The notes under the pieces: generated by a model
The model's database searches: none
Told to the model about the DNA's origin: nothing
Seen by the model: only the letters and a program-made list of their open reading frames with translations
DNA from: Streptomyces antibioticus
GTDB lineage: Bacteria; Actinomycetota; Actinomycetes; Streptomycetales; Streptomycetaceae
Assembly: GCF_002019855.1 (NCBI RefSeq)
Contig: NZ_CM007717.1
Location: 5,133,798-5,197,797 of the forward strand
Length of the DNA: 64,000 nucleotides
Direction of reading: 5' to 3'
Translations under genes and position numbers: made by a program
In this document: in pieces, positions 30,798 through 40,619 of the stretch
Layout: each line of letters begins with the position of its first letter
Position numbering within the stretch: position 1 is the stretch's first letter

Positions 30798-31178
30798 ATG
30801 GCACGCGTTTCCGGTGTTGACATCCCGCGCGACAAGCGCGTGGAGGTCGCCCTCACCTACGTGTTCGGCATCGGCCGGACCCTTTCCCAGGAGACGCTGG
30901 CTGCGACCGGCGTCGACCCCAACACCCGCGTCCGCGACCTCTCCGAGGAGCAGCTCGTCGCGATCCGCGAGTACGTGGACAACAACATCAAGACCGAGGG
31001 TGACCTCCGTCGCGAGATCCAGGCCGACATCCGCCGCAAGGTCGAGATCGGCTGCTACCAGGGTCTGCGTCACCGCCGTGGCCTGCCCGTCCGCGGTCAG
31101 CGCACCAGCACCAACGCCCGCACCCGCAAGGGCCCGCGTCGCGCCATCGCCGGCAAGAAGAAGCCGGGCAAGAAGTAG
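30798..31178 (+). CDS. rpsM: 30S ribosomal protein S13
   Basis: 126 residues ([20 protein letters not shown], ending in a Lys/Arg/Gly tail). S13 is in the 30S head and contacts tRNA and L5. The [15 protein letters not shown] motif is present. caggag precedes the ATG. The 198-nt leader upstream includes a G/C hairpin (ccccggttcggaggccgggg region) and a second inverted repeat near 30730. Confidence 0.98.
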   Translation: MARVSGVDIPRDKRVEVALTYVFGIGRTLSQETLAATGVDPNTRVRDLSEEQLVAIREYVDNNIKTEGDLRREIQADIRRKVEIGCYQGLRHRRGLPVRGQRTSTNARTRKGPRRAIAGKKKPGKK

Positions 31179-31248
31179 TCCTCAGCGGACAACGCTTCAT
31201 CAGCGGTCTTCGCTGTAGGACCGACCACCTCCCCGTAGGAGTTTGTAG

Positions 31249-31653
31249 ATGCCCCCCAAGGGTCGTCAGGGCGCTGCCAAGAAGGTGCGCCGCAAGGAAA
31301 AGAAGAACGTCGCGCACGGCCAGGCGCACATCAAGAGCACGTTCAACAACACGATCGTGTCCATCACGGACCCGGCCGGCAACGTGATCTCGTGGGCCTC
31401 CGCGGGCCACGTCGGCTTCAAGGGCTCCCGCAAGTCCACGCCGTTCGCCGCGCAGATGGCCGCCGAGTCGGCCGCCCGTCGCGCGCAGGAGCACGGCATG
31501 CGCAAGGTCGACGTGTTCGTCAAGGGCCCGGGCGCCGGTCGTGAGACCGCCATCCGTTCGCTCCAGGCGACGGGTCTCGAGGTCGGCTCCATCCAGGACG
31601 TCACCCCGACCCCGCACAACGGCTGCCGTCCGCCGAAGCGTCGCCGCGTCTGA
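31249..31653 (+). CDS. rpsK: 30S ribosomal protein S11
   Basis: 134 residues. It is a platform protein near the exit site. The conserved [20 protein letters not shown] and [18 protein letters not shown] motifs and basic C-terminus [13 protein letters not shown] are present. It lies 70 nt after rpsM. In this order rpsD is not between rpsK and rpoA, as is usual for Streptomyces. Confidence 0.98.
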   Translation: MPPKGRQGAAKKVRRKEKKNVAHGQAHIKSTFNNTIVSITDPAGNVISWASAGHVGFKGSRKSTPFAAQMAAESAARRAQEHGMRKVDVFVKGPGAGRETAIRSLQATGLEVGSIQDVTPTPHNGCRPPKRRRV

Positions 31654-31674
31654 CGCACGCTTGACTGAGGTTCG

Positions 31675-31712
31675 GGCGGTACGGCTCCTTCGAGGCGTGC
31701 CGCCCGTACCCT
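31675..31712 (+). promoter_or_regulatory. Hairpin between rpsK and rpoA
   Basis: A 10-bp stem with one G-U pair (gggcggtacg with cgtgccgccc) surrounds a loop containing tccttcgagg. The following gtaccctt is slightly T-rich. Attenuation before rpoA is possible. Confidence 0.45.
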
Positions 31713-31767
31713 TGCAGTACCAGTAGGACGTCAAATAGCGGGCGTCCCTGACTGAAGGAAACGAAAC

Positions 31768-32790
31768 ATGCTGATCGCTCAGCGTCCCTCGTTGACCGAA
31801 GAGGTCGTCGACGAGTTCCGCTCCCGGTTCGTGATCGAGCCGCTGGAGCCGGGCTTCGGCTACACCCTCGGCAACTCCCTCCGCCGGACCCTCCTCTCCT
31901 CGATCCCGGGTGCGGCGGTCACGTCCATCCGTATCGACGGCGTGCTGCACGAGTTCACCACCGTGCCGGGCGTCAAGGAGGACGTCACCGACCTGATCCT
32001 CAACATCAAGCAGCTCGTCGTCTCCTCGGAGCACGACGAGCCGGTCGTGATGTACCTGCGCAAGCAGGGCCCGGGTCTGGTCACCGCCGCCGACATCGCG
32101 CCCCCGGCCGGTGTCGAGGTGCACAACCCCGACCTCGTCCTCGCCACGCTCAACGGCAAGGGCAAGCTGGAGATGGAGCTGACGGTCGAGCGCGGCCGCG
32201 GTTACGTCTCCGCCGTGCAGAACAAGCAGGTCGGTCAGGAGATCGGGCGCATCCCGGTCGACTCGATCTACTCGCCGGTTCTCAAGGTCACGTACAAGGT
32301 CGAGGCCACGCGTGTCGAGCAGCGCACCGACTTCGACAAGCTGATCGTCGACGTCGAGACCAAGCAGGCGATGCGTCCCCGTGACGCCATGGCCTCCGCC
32401 GGTAAGACGCTGGTCGAGCTGTTCGGTCTCGCCCGCGAGCTGAACATCGACGCCGAGGGCATCGACATGGGTCCGTCCCCGACGGACGCGGCCCTGGCGG
32501 CCGACCTCGCGCTGCCGATCGAGGAGCTGGAGCTCACCGTTCGGTCGTACAACTGCCTCAAGCGTGAGGGCATCCACTCCGTGGGTGAGCTGGTCGCCCG
32601 TTCCGAGGCGGACCTGCTCGACATCCGCAACTTCGGTGCGAAGTCGATCGACGAGGTCAAGGCCAAGCTCGCGGGTATGGGGCTTGCGCTGAAGGACTCG
32701 CCGCCCGGATTCGACCCGACCGCTGCCGCGGACGCCTTTGGTGCGGACGACGACGCGGATGCGGGTTTCGTGGAGACCGAGCAGTACTGA
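31768..32790 (+). CDS. rpoA: RNA polymerase subunit alpha
   Basis: 340 residues. The N-terminal dimerisation domain ([20 protein letters not shown]) assembles beta and beta'. An Asp/Ala-rich linker leads to the C-terminal domain ([20 protein letters not shown], then [14 protein letters not shown]), which binds UP elements and activators. The acidic tail is normal for actinobacteria. It starts 114 nt after rpsK. Confidence 0.98.
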   Translation: MLIAQRPSLTEEVVDEFRSRFVIEPLEPGFGYTLGNSLRRTLLSSIPGAAVTSIRIDGVLHEFTTVPGVKEDVTDLILNIKQLVVSSEHDEPVVMYLRKQGPGLVTAADIAPPAGVEVHNPDLVLATLNGKGKLEMELTVERGRGYVSAVQNKQVGQEIGRIPVDSIYSPVLKVTYKVEATRVEQRTDFDKLIVDVETKQAMRPRDAMASAGKTLVELFGLARELNIDAEGIDMGPSPTDAALAADLALPIEELELTVRSYNCLKREGIHSVGELVARSEADLLDIRNFGAKSIDEVKAKLAGMGLALKDSPPGFDPTAAADAFGADDDADAGFVETEQY

Positions 32791-32805
32791 TCCGGCTGCG
32801 GACCG

Positions 32806-32849
32806 GCTGTGGCTGGTCGCGCAGTTCCCCGCGCCCCTTTGGGGCGCGG
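32806..32849 (+). repeat. Copy of a dispersed Streptomyces intergenic repeat with hairpin
   Basis: The stretch ggctggtcgcgcagttcccc followed by a perfect 9-bp stem (32829-32837 with 32841-32849, loop ttt) is a sequence I recognise as recurring between genes in many Streptomyces genomes. It lies between rpoA and rplQ, and a second hairpin (32856-32879) follows. Only one copy is seen in this window, so the dispersed nature is from general knowledge. Confidence 0.6.
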
Positions 32850-32958
32850 ACCACTCCGGGCGTCCGAAAAGGCGCCCGGATCTCCGACAGGCGACCGCCT
32901 GCTCGGATACTGACTCCGGTACCTGATACGGCCGGGGCAGACACCTAGGAGAAACACC

Positions 32959-33453
32959 ATGCCGAAGCCCACCAAGGGTGCCCGTCTGGGCGGCAGCGCC
33001 GCGCACGAGAAGCTGCTCCTCGCGAACCTCGCGAAGGCGCTCTTCGAGCACGGCCGCATCACCACCACCGAGGCGAAGGCCCGCCGCCTGCGCCCGTACG
33101 CCGAGCGTCTGGTCACCAAGGCGAAGAAGGGCGACCTTCACAACCGCCGTCAGGTGCTCCAGGTGATCACGGACAAGAGCATCGTGCACACGCTCTTCAC
33201 CGAGATCGGCCCGCGCTACGAGAACCGCCCGGGTGGCTACACCCGTATCACCAAGATCGGTAACCGCCGTGGCGACAACGCGCCCATGGCCGTCATCGAG
33301 CTGGTCGAGGCGCTGACGGTGGCGCAGCAGGCGACCGGTGAGGCCGAGGCCGCGACGAAGCGCGCGGTCAAGGAGGCCGAGGAGGCCAAGGTCGAGGAGA
33401 CCAAGGCCGACGACGCCGCCGAGGCTCCCGCCGAGGAGTCGAAGGACGCGTAA
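32959..33453 (+). CDS. rplQ: 50S ribosomal protein L17
   Basis: 164 residues. The first 115 are canonical ([20 protein letters not shown], then [20 protein letters not shown]). The last 50 are a charged Glu/Lys/Ala-rich tail ([20 protein letters not shown]) longer than in E. coli, normal for actinobacteria. L17 lies at the tunnel exit. Last gene of the alpha operon, followed by a strong terminator. Confidence 0.97.
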   Translation: MPKPTKGARLGGSAAHEKLLLANLAKALFEHGRITTTEAKARRLRPYAERLVTKAKKGDLHNRRQVLQVITDKSIVHTLFTEIGPRYENRPGGYTRITKIGNRRGDNAPMAVIELVEALTVAQQATGEAEAATKRAVKEAEEAKVEETKADDAAEAPAEESKDA

Positions 33454-33472
33454 GCGCCCCTTCCTGGCGTAG

Positions 33473-33510
33473 AGCGGGCCCGTCCCTTCCAAGGGGCGGG
33501 CCCGCTTTCG
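33473..33510 (+). terminator. Terminator after rplQ
   Basis: A perfect 10-bp stem (33473-33482 with 33497-33506), extended inward by tccctt/aagggg, is followed by ttcg. It ends 22 nt before the truA start and closes the alpha operon. Confidence 0.85.
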
Positions 33511-33531
33511 TGGTGCTGAGAGGATCTCTGT

Positions 33532-34389
33532 GTGAGTGACGAAGTGGAGCCCGGGTTCGTCCGGGTGCGGCTGGACCTGTCCTACGACGGGACGGACTTC
33601 TCCGGGTGGGCCAAGCAGGCCGGGGGACGGCGGACCGTGCAGGGCGAGATCGAGGACGCGCTGCGGACCGTCACCCGGTCGCACGGGACGACGTACGAGC
33701 TGACCGTGGCCGGGCGGACGGACGCCGGGGTGCACGCGCGGGGGCAGGTCGCCCATGTCGATCTGCCGGAGCCGCTCTGGCGTGAGCATCACGAGAAGCT
33801 GCTGAAGCGGCTCGCGGGCCGGCTGCCCCGGGACGTGCGGGTGTGGGCCCTGCGGGAGGCGCCGAGCGGCTTCAACGCCCGCTTCTCGGCGATCTGGCGG
33901 CGCTACGCCTACCGTGTCACCGACAACCCGGGGGGTGTCGACCCGCTGCTGCGCAACCACGTCCTGTGGCACGACTGGCCGCTCGACGTGGACGCCATGA
34001 ACGAGGCGGCCGCGCGGCTGCTCGGTGAGCACGACTTCGCCGCCTACTGCAAGAAGCGCGAGGGCGCGACGACCATCCGCACGCTCCAGGAGCTGAGCCT
34101 GGTCAAGGGCGACGACGGGATCATCACCGCGACCGTCCGGGCCGACGCCTTCTGCCACAACATGGTGCGCTCGCTGATCGGGGCGCTGCTGTTCGTGGGT
34201 GACGGCCACCGGGGCGCCGAGTGGCCGGGGAAGGTGCTGGCCGCGGGTGTGCGGGACTCGGCCGTCCATGTCGTACGGCCGCACGGGCTGACGCTGGAGG
34301 AGGTCGGCTACCCGGCCGACGAGCTGCTCGCCGCGCGCAGCAGGGAGGCGCGCAACAAGCGGACGCTGCCCGGGGCCGGCTGCTGCTGA
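33532..34389 (+). CDS. truA: tRNA pseudouridine(38-40) synthase
   Basis: 285 residues. It isomerises U38-U40 in the anticodon stem-loop. The catalytic motif [18 protein letters not shown] has the nucleophile Asp64, and [16 protein letters not shown] and [17 protein letters not shown] are conserved. GTG start. A C-terminal Cys-Cys end is unusual but short. It sits immediately downstream of rplQ, the common linkage. Confidence 0.97.
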   Translation: MSDEVEPGFVRVRLDLSYDGTDFSGWAKQAGGRRTVQGEIEDALRTVTRSHGTTYELTVAGRTDAGVHARGQVAHVDLPEPLWREHHEKLLKRLAGRLPRDVRVWALREAPSGFNARFSAIWRRYAYRVTDNPGGVDPLLRNHVLWHDWPLDVDAMNEAAARLLGEHDFAAYCKKREGATTIRTLQELSLVKGDDGIITATVRADAFCHNMVRSLIGALLFVGDGHRGAEWPGKVLAAGVRDSAVHVVRPHGLTLEEVGYPADELLAARSREARNKRTLPGAGCC

Positions 34390-34411
34390 GCCGGCCCCTC
34401 GGGCGGGCCGG

Positions 34412-35287
34412 TCAGCCGGCCGCCGCCGCGGCCGACGCCTGGGCCTCGCCGCGGCGGCGGATCTGCTGGAAGGCGGAGTCGGCGAGGTCGTCGCCCGCGG
34501 TGAAGACCGCGGTGTCCTTCGTGGTCACGTTCTTGCCGTCGGTGAAGCCCGTGATCGTGAAGTAGGCGTAGCGGCCGAAGGAGTTGGTCGTCGAGCGGCA
34601 GACCGGGCCGTTGCAGAAGGCCTTGATGCCGCTGCCGGTGAGGGCCTTGACGATGCTCTTGCTGTCGGACTGGCTCTTCACCTTCAGCGCCTGCGCCTCG
34701 GTGTCGAAGATCGCCACGCCGACCGTCACCGCGATGTCGCCCTTGGTGTAGGTGACCCGCAGCAGCCGGGTGCAGTCGTTGGCCGCGAGCACCTTGGGCA
34801 GGGAGCCCTGGACGCCGGTGTCGCACTTGGTGGAGTCGGCCGTCGGACCCTTCTTGTACACGTTGGAGCCCATGGTGAGCTGCGTGCCGGGGAAGAGGAG
34901 GTCCGCGCTGATGGGGGCCTTGTCCTTGGCCTTGCTGGAGACGAAGTCCTTCGGGTCCAGCGGCGGCGGGGCGCTGGTCGGCGCGAAGGACGGCGTGCCC
35001 GAGGCGCTCGGCAGGTCGGCGGTCGCGGGCAGCGAGGACGAGGGCCGGCCGGCCGTGTCGTCGCCGGCGGAGACGACGGCCATGGCGACGGCCGTGCCTA
35101 TGCCGAGCGTGGCGAGCACGCCGCCGCCTATGAGGGCCACCCGGCGGCGTTTGCTGCGCTTCTCGGAGGCGTCGGCCAGCGCCGCCCAGTCCGGGGACAA
35201 ACCGTCACTGTCGCCGGTCCACGGCTGCTGGGAGTTCGGTTTCCACGGATCCCACTGGGACTGAGGTCCCCCCTGCCCATAGCTCAT
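34412..35287 (-). CDS. Membrane-anchored secreted protein of unknown function
   Basis: 291 residues. A Gly/Gln/Pro/Trp-rich cytoplasmic start (MSYGQGGPQSQWDPWKPNSQ) leads to an Arg/Lys cluster, then one membrane helix (about residues 51-72), and a Ser/Pro/Thr linker. The outer domain has four Cys (TKCDTG, NDCTRLL, FCNGPVCR) that probably form disulfides. No enzyme motif was recognised. The ATG at 35287 is chosen by resemblance to other Streptomyces starts; an ATG 9 nt earlier is possible and neither has a clear ribosome site. It is divergent from a GT87-like gene. Confidence 0.7.
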   Translation of the reverse strand: MSYGQGGPQSQWDPWKPNSQQPWTGDSDGLSPDWAALADASEKRSKRRRVALIGGGVLATLGIGTAVAMAVVSAGDDTAGRPSSSLPATADLPSASGTPSFAPTSAPPPLDPKDFVSSKAKDKAPISADLLFPGTQLTMGSNVYKKGPTADSTKCDTGVQGSLPKVLAANDCTRLLRVTYTKGDIAVTVGVAIFDTEAQALKVKSQSDSKSIVKALTGSGIKAFCNGPVCRSTTNSFGRYAYFTITGFTDGKNVTTKDTAVFTAGDDLADSAFQQIRRRGEAQASAAAAAG

Positions 35288-35360
35288 GCGCGGCATCTTA
35301 GACGGGGCCGAGGTGTGCTGTTCCGCCTCGTCGGACCCCCGAGCCCCTAGCGTTCGGTGG

Positions 35361-36596
35361 ATGAGCAAGGGCAAAGACGACATCTCCGGATGGTTGGTAC
35401 GGCGTTCTCCGTGGCCGCTGTGGCTGGGGCTGGTGGCGGTGCTGGCCGCGACGGCGGGACATGTGGCGCGGGCCACCTCGGACGGCGGGATGGACAACGC
35501 GATCGTGGCGGGCGCCGCCCGGCTCTGGCTGGCCGGCGGCTCCCCGTACGACGACCCGCACTTCCTCTATCTGCCGAGCGCCGTTCTGGCGGCCGCCCCG
35601 CAGACCCTGCTCCCGCCGCTCGCGCTGCGGCTGCTCGTGCCGCTGGCGGTCACGGTCTGTCTGGCGGGCGGCTGGGCGTGCGCGCTGCGGCTGCACGGGG
35701 TGCCGCTGCGCAGCCGGTTCGCGGTACTGGGGCTCGCGGGGCTCGCGGCGGGCTTCGCGCCCTTCGGTCATCTGGTGCTGCTGGGGAACTGGACGGCGAC
35801 GGCGGCGCTGGCCCTGCCGCTGGCGCTGCTGCTGATGAGCCGGGGCCGGTGGGTGGCGGCGGGGGCGGTGCTCGGCGCCGCGCTGGCGCTGAAGCCGCTG
35901 CTGGCCCCGCTGGCGCTGCTGTTCGTGTTCGCGCGCCGTTGGCGGGCGCTGGCCGTGCTGCTGGCGGTGCCGGCCGCGGCCTCGGGGCTCGGCGCGCTGC
36001 TGCTGCCCGACCCGGCCGGCTTCGTCACCCGGACGCTGCCGTTCCTGCTGAGCGGCCAGGACGCCTTCGTACGGCTCTACGAGGCGTCGCCCGGGGCCGT
36101 GCTGCCCCGGCTGGGAGTGCCGGTCCCGGTCGCCCAGGCGGTGGCCCTGCTGGCCTGCGTCGGCGGGCTGGGGTGCGCGTATCTGCGCTGGCGGCGGGCC
36201 GACCCCGGGCCGCTGCGGCTCGCCGAGACGGCGGCGGGGCTGATGCTGTCGGCGTTCCTGGTGTCCAGGCCGTCGTACGACCACTATCTGCTGGTCGTGG
36301 TGCCGGTGCTGCTCGCCGGGCTGCCGTGTCCCGGGTCGGTGGTGCGGCGGCCGTGGTTCTGGCTGGCGCTGGTGCCGCAGGTGCCGGGGGTGAGCTGGCC
36401 GTATCTGGAGCCGGTGCGGCGGCGGGCGTTCAAGGACGCCTTCACGCTGTGCGTGCTCGCGGCGGCGGTGGCCGCGCACGCGGTCGGCGGACGGGCGGCG
36501 GCGCGGCGCGCCGGGAGCGGTCCGGGGATCTTCGTGCGGCCCCGCGGGGAGCTGAGGCGTGATCTGCGGCGCAGCCGGGAGACGGCCCCGTTTTGA
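35361..36596 (+). CDS. GT87/DUF2029-like polytopic membrane glycosyltransferase
   Basis: 411 residues with about nine to ten hydrophobic segments. After the first helix lies GGMDNAIVAGAARLWLAGGSPYDDPHF, with the Asp typical of polyprenol-sugar-using GT-C enzymes, then FLYLPSAVL. GLVLLGNWTATAAL-like and ALKPLLAPL motifs match DUF2029 (PimE-like) proteins. It probably adds a mannose or related sugar outside the membrane; the substrate is unknown. The ATG at 35361 starts just before the WLVRRSPWPLWLGL helix. Its TGA lies inside the -35 box of the rplM promoter. Confidence 0.8.
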   Translation: MSKGKDDISGWLVRRSPWPLWLGLVAVLAATAGHVARATSDGGMDNAIVAGAARLWLAGGSPYDDPHFLYLPSAVLAAAPQTLLPPLALRLLVPLAVTVCLAGGWACALRLHGVPLRSRFAVLGLAGLAAGFAPFGHLVLLGNWTATAALALPLALLLMSRGRWVAAGAVLGAALALKPLLAPLALLFVFARRWRALAVLLAVPAAASGLGALLLPDPAGFVTRTLPFLLSGQDAFVRLYEASPGAVLPRLGVPVPVAQAVALLACVGGLGCAYLRWRRADPGPLRLAETAAGLMLSAFLVSRPSYDHYLLVVVPVLLAGLPCPGSVVRRPWFWLALVPQVPGVSWPYLEPVRRRAFKDAFTLCVLAAAVAAHAVGGRAAARRAGSGPGIFVRPRGELRRDLRRSRETAPF

Positions 36597-36621
36597 CCCT
36601 TCCGGGTCACCCCGGTAGTCT
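36593..36621 (+). promoter_or_regulatory. Predicted rplM-rpsI promoter
   Basis: TTGACC at 36593-36598, a 17-bp spacer and TAGTCT at 36616-36621. The -35 includes the stop codon (36594-36596) of the upstream gene. A 6-bp hairpin (tgaccc/gggtca) overlaps it. The leader to rplM would be about 175 nt. Confidence 0.6.
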
Positions 36622-36800
36622 GCTTGTTCGTTGTGTATTGGCTTGCTCATTCTCACGGGACGGGCCCTTACACCGGTCCACCGGGCCGATGACCAGCGAC
36701 CAGCACGCGGTTTGCGTCACCGCAGTGCGGTCACGGCTGTCGTGATCGTCTTCGGTGAGCCTGTCAGGACCATTCACTGAAGAAGCGAAGGCTACGAACC

Positions 36801-37244
36801 GTGCGTACGTACAGCCCCAAGCCCGGCGATGTGACGCGCCAGTGGCACGTCATCGACGCTCAGGACATCGTCCTGGGCCGTCTCGCGAGCACTGCCGCCT
36901 CCCTCCTGCGCGGCAAGCACAAGCCGATCTACGCCCCCCACGTCGACACCGGTGACTTCGTCATCATCATCAACGCCGACAAGGTGCACCTGTCCGGCAA
37001 CAAGCGGACCCAGAAGATGGCCTACCGCCACTCGGGCTACCCGGGCGGTCTGCGCTCGGTCCGCTACGACGAGCTCCTGGACAAGAACCCGGAGAAGGCC
37101 ATCGAGAAGGCCGTCAAGGGCATGCTCCCCAAGAACACGCTGGGCCGTCAGATGCTCTCGAAGCTGAAGGTCTACAAGGGTGACCAGCACCCGCACGGCG
37201 CGCAGCAGCCGCAGCCGTTCGAGATCACCCAGGTCGCGCAGTAA
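36801..37244 (+). CDS. rplM: 50S ribosomal protein L13
   Basis: 147 residues. It is an early-assembly protein. [38 protein letters not shown] and the conserved [19 protein letters not shown] are present. GTG start after agcgaagg. It is paired with rpsI 45 nt downstream. Confidence 0.98.
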   Translation: MRTYSPKPGDVTRQWHVIDAQDIVLGRLASTAASLLRGKHKPIYAPHVDTGDFVIIINADKVHLSGNKRTQKMAYRHSGYPGGLRSVRYDELLDKNPEKAIEKAVKGMLPKNTLGRQMLSKLKVYKGDQHPHGAQQPQPFEITQVAQ

Positions 37245-37289
37245 GTCCGGCCACACCACCCCAAGCTGAAGAGAATCTGAGGTATCACC

Positions 37290-37811
37290 GTGGCTGAGAC
37301 CACTGCCGAGCAGCCGCTCGAAGAGACCGAGCTCGTCGACATCGACAGCTACACCACCGAGTCCGAGGTGCCCGTCGAGGGCGAGTACACCTCCGAGTCG
37401 CTGGCCTCCCGCTTCGGCGACCCGCAGCCGGCCGCCGGCCTGGGCCGCCGCAAGAACGCCATCGCCCGCGTCCGGATCGTCCCGGGCACCGGCAAGTGGA
37501 AGATCAACGGCCGCACCCTCGAGGACTACTTCCCGAACAAGGTGCACCAGCAGGAAGTCAACGAGCCCTTCAAGGTGCTGGAGCTCGAAGGCCGTTACGA
37601 CGTCATCGCCCGCATCGCGGGTGGCGGTGTCTCCGGTCAGGCCGGTGCGCTCCGTCTCGGTGTCGCCCGTGCGCTGAACGAGGCGGACGTCGACAACAAC
37701 CGCGGCCCGCTGAAGAAGGCCGGCTTCCTCAAGCGCGACGACCGTGCGGTCGAGCGCAAGAAGGCCGGTCTCAAGAAGGCCCGCAAGGCTCCGCAGTACA
37801 GCAAGCGTTAA
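37290..37811 (+). CDS. rpsI: 30S ribosomal protein S9
   Basis: 173 residues. The first about 45 residues are an acidic extension ([20 protein letters not shown]) found in actinobacteria. The canonical fold begins [20 protein letters not shown] and ends in the basic tail [12 protein letters not shown] that contacts the P-site tRNA. GTG start. Followed by two hairpins. Confidence 0.97.
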   Translation: MAETTAEQPLEETELVDIDSYTTESEVPVEGEYTSESLASRFGDPQPAAGLGRRKNAIARVRIVPGTGKWKINGRTLEDYFPNKVHQQEVNEPFKVLELEGRYDVIARIAGGGVSGQAGALRLGVARALNEADVDNNRGPLKKAGFLKRDDRAVERKKAGLKKARKAPQYSKR

Positions 37812-37838
37812 GCTTCGCTGCCTGCCCGTACGTATCAG

Positions 37839-37919
37839 GAGCGAGCCTCACCGGCTCGCTCCCGCGTACTCCGAACGCCCCGGCGGCACGCCATTGTGCC
37901 GTCGGGGCGTTCGTTTTCT
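37839..37919 (+). terminator. Double terminator after rpsI
   Basis: A 10-bp perfect hairpin (37839-37848 with 37854-37863) is followed by a 17-bp stem with one G-U pair (37874-37890 with 37897-37913) and then a real T-run (gttttct). Strong intrinsic terminator. Confidence 0.9.
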
Positions 37920-38067
37920 CGCAGCCGTGGGCGTATAACGGCACAAGGTGCTCAAAGGCTTGTGTGATCGGATGTTGAAGGCATGAAATGCCTGAGATGC
38001 GGGAGCCGCTCCGACATCGCTCCGCGGCCGCCCAGCCTTTGAAACTGACGCTTCCTCAGGAGGACAA

Positions 38068-39426
38068 GTGGGACGACTCTTCGGCACGGACGGCGTGCGC
38101 GGTGTCGCCAACGCGGATCTGACGGCCGAGATGGCGCTCGGGCTGTCCGTCGCCGCGGCGCACGTGCTGGCCGAGGCGGGCACCTTCGAGGGCCACCGGC
38201 CGGTGGCCGTCGTGGGGCGGGACCCGCGCGCGTCCGGGGAGTTCCTGGAGGCCGCCGTGGTGGCCGGTCTGGCCAGCGCCGGTGTGGACGTGCTGACGGT
38301 CGGCGTGCTGCCGACGCCCGCGGTCGCCCATCTCACCGGTGTGCTCGGCGCCGACCTCGGCGTGATGCTCTCCGCGAGCCACAACGCCATGCCCGACAAC
38401 GGCATCAAGTTCTTCGCCCGCGGCGGCCACAAGCTCGCCGACGAGCTGGAGGACCGCATCGAGTCCGTCTACGAGGAGCACCGGCGCGGTGAGCCCTGGG
38501 AGCGGCCGACCGGCTCCGGCGTCGGCCGGGTGCGCGCCTACGACGAGGGCTTCGACCGTTACGTCGCCCATCTGATCGCCGTCCTGCCGAACCGGCTCGA
38601 CGGGCTGAAGATCGTCCTCGACGAGGCGCACGGCGCCGCGGCCCGGGTGTCCCCGGAGGCGTTCGCGCGGGCCGGGGCCCAGGTCGTCACGATCGGGGCC
38701 GAGCCGGACGGGCTCAACATCAACGACGGGTGCGGGTCGACGCACCTGGAGAAGCTGACGGCGGCCGTCGTCGAGCACGGCGCCGACCTCGGTATCGCGC
38801 ACGACGGCGACGCCGACCGGTGCCTGGCCGTGGACCACCTCGGCGAGGAGATCGACGGCGACCAGATCCTCTCCGTCCTTGCCCTCGCCATGCGCGAGCG
38901 CGGCGTACTGCGCTCCGACACCGTCGTCGCGACCGTGATGTCCAACCTCGGCTTCAAGCTCGCCATGGAGCGCGAGGGCATCCAGCTCGTCCGGACCGCG
39001 GTCGGCGACCGGTACGTGCTGGAGGAGATGAAGGAGCACGGCTACGCGCTGGGCGGCGAGCAGTCCGGGCATGTGATCATCCTCGATCACGCGACCACCG
39101 GCGACGGCACCCTGACCGGGCTGCTGCTGGCGGCGCGGGTCGCCCAGACGAAGCGGCCCCTGCGGGAGCTGGCCGGGATCATGGAGCGGCTGCCCCAGGT
39201 CCTCGTCAACGTGCCGGACGTCGACCGGACCCGGGTCGGGGACTCGGCCGAGCTGGCCGACGCGGTCGCCGACGCCGAGCGCGAGCTGGGGGAGACCGGC
39301 CGGGTGCTGCTGCGCCCCTCCGGCACCGAGCCGCTGGTGCGGGTCATGGTCGAGGCGGCGGACATCGACCAGGCCCGCGCGGTCGCGGGCCGACTGGCCG
39401 ACGTGGTGAAGTCCGCGCTGGGCTAG
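38068..39426 (+). CDS. glmM: Phosphoglucosamine mutase
   Basis: 452 residues. It converts glucosamine-6-P to glucosamine-1-P for UDP-GlcNAc. The phosphoserine loop [13 protein letters not shown] has Ser104, the metal loop is [12 protein letters not shown], the sugar-specificity loop is GGEQSGHVI, and the phosphate loop is [17 protein letters not shown] start with caggaggac. It acts after GlmS, encoded at 40620 in the same region but separated by the opposite-strand coaA. Confidence 0.98.
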   Translation: MGRLFGTDGVRGVANADLTAEMALGLSVAAAHVLAEAGTFEGHRPVAVVGRDPRASGEFLEAAVVAGLASAGVDVLTVGVLPTPAVAHLTGVLGADLGVMLSASHNAMPDNGIKFFARGGHKLADELEDRIESVYEEHRRGEPWERPTGSGVGRVRAYDEGFDRYVAHLIAVLPNRLDGLKIVLDEAHGAAARVSPEAFARAGAQVVTIGAEPDGLNINDGCGSTHLEKLTAAVVEHGADLGIAHDGDADRCLAVDHLGEEIDGDQILSVLALAMRERGVLRSDTVVATVMSNLGFKLAMEREGIQLVRTAVGDRYVLEEMKEHGYALGGEQSGHVIILDHATTGDGTLTGLLLAARVAQTKRPLRELAGIMERLPQVLVNVPDVDRTRVGDSAELADAVADAERELGETGRVLLRPSGTEPLVRVMVEAADIDQARAVAGRLADVVKSALG

Positions 39427-39446
39427 CAGCCTCGCTTGGAGACGAT

Positions 39447-39489
39447 CGGCCCGGTCCCCGCGCACATCGCGCGGGGACCGGGCCGTTCT
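39447..39489. terminator. Bidirectional terminator between glmM and coaA
   Basis: A perfect 16-bp stem (39447-39462 with 39470-39485) lies between the convergent ends of glmM and coaA, 20 nt after glmM and adjacent to the coaA stop. Confidence 0.8.
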
Positions 39490-40478
39490 CACAGCTTGCG
39501 CAGGCTGAGGCGTTGGACCTTGTGGTCGGGGCCCTTGCGGACGACCAGGGTGGCGCGGCCGCGGGTGGGGGCGATGTTCTCCACCAGGTTGGGCTTGTTG
39601 ATGGTGCGCCACATGGTGCGGGCGTAGTCGAGGGCCTCGTCCTCGGAGACCTGGGTGTACTTCGTGAAGTACGAGTTCGGGTCCTGGAAGGCGGTGTCGC
39701 GCAGCTTGCGGAACCGGTTGAGGTACCAGCGCTCGATGTCCTCGGTGCGGGCGTCGACGTACACGCTGAAGTCGAAGTAGTCGGCGAGGCCGACGCGGGT
39801 GCGGCCGTCGGTGCCCGGCAGGGCGGGCTGGAGGACGTTCAGGCCCTCCACGATCAGGATGTCCGGGCGGCGCACGGTGAGCTTCTCGCCGGGGACGATG
39901 TCGTAGATCAGGTGGGAGTAGACGGGCGCGGTGACCTCGTCCTTGCCGGCCTTGATGTCGGCGACGAACCGGGTCAGGGCGCGGCGGTCGTAGGACTCGG
40001 GGAAGCCCTTCCTCGACATCAGGCCGCGGTTCTCCAGCTCCCGGGTGGGCAGCAAGAAGCCGTCGGTGGTGACCAGCTCCACCCGGGGGTGCTCCGGCCA
40101 GCGGGAGAGCAGGGCCTGGAGGAGCCGGGCGACCGTGGACTTGCCGACCGCCACCGAACCGGCCACCCCGATGACGAACGGGGTCCCGGACTGGGAGCCC
40201 TGCTCGCCGAGGAAGGTGTTGAGCGCGCCGCGCAGCCCGTCCGTGGCACCGATGTACAGGTTGAGCAGGCGCGACAGCGGCAGATAGATGTCGCGCACCT
40301 CGTCGAGGTCGATGACGTCACCCAGGCCGCGCAGCCGCTCGACCTCCTCCGCGGTCAGCGGCAGCGGAGTCTTCTCGCGCAGCGCGCTCCACTCGGGGCG
40401 GGTGAGGTCGACGTAGGGAGTCGCCTCCGGCCTGTGCCGGTGGGCGCTCCGGGGTATCGAGGAGACCGGAGAGATCAC
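39489..40478 (-). CDS. coaA: Pantothenate kinase, type I
   Basis: 329 residues. It phosphorylates pantothenate, the first step to coenzyme A. The P-loop [12 protein letters not shown] is at residues 104-115, and [29 protein letters not shown] and [12 protein letters not shown] are typical of the feedback-regulated type I (CoaA) enzyme. The start is a GTG at 40478 with only a weak ribosome site. It is divergent from glmS; the 141-nt region between them holds no obvious operator. Confidence 0.97.
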   Translation of the reverse strand: MISPVSSIPRSAHRHRPEATPYVDLTRPEWSALREKTPLPLTAEEVERLRGLGDVIDLDEVRDIYLPLSRLLNLYIGATDGLRGALNTFLGEQGSQSGTPFVIGVAGSVAVGKSTVARLLQALLSRWPEHPRVELVTTDGFLLPTRELENRGLMSRKGFPESYDRRALTRFVADIKAGKDEVTAPVYSHLIYDIVPGEKLTVRRPDILIVEGLNVLQPALPGTDGRTRVGLADYFDFSVYVDARTEDIERWYLNRFRKLRDTAFQDPNSYFTKYTQVSEDEALDYARTMWRTINKPNLVENIAPTRGRATLVVRKGPDHKVQRLSLRKL

Positions 40479-40619
40479 AGTCCATTGTTAACGGAGTTTG
40501 AACACGATGGCGGGTGGGGTCCGTCACGTGCCCGGGGGCGTTCGTACCCCGGTGGGAATTTCCGGAATCGGGCACGCGGAGCCTCTTTCGGGGTGCCCGG
40601 CGGCCGTAGGCTGCCGCGC

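Noticed and set aside
30988-34284. 1098-residue minus-strand frame across rpsM to truA
   Set aside because: Fully antisense to six conserved genes with clear motifs; low-complexity Arg/Val/Gly/Leu content.
38730-40619. 630 codons open in frame before glmS
   Set aside because: The frame crosses glmM and the antisense strand of coaA. GlmS needs Cys directly after the initiator Met, which fixes the start at 40620.
40479-40619. glmS ribozyme or other riboswitch before glmS
   Set aside because: The gap is only 141 nt with divergent coaA, and no catalytic core or known aptamer pattern is visible.
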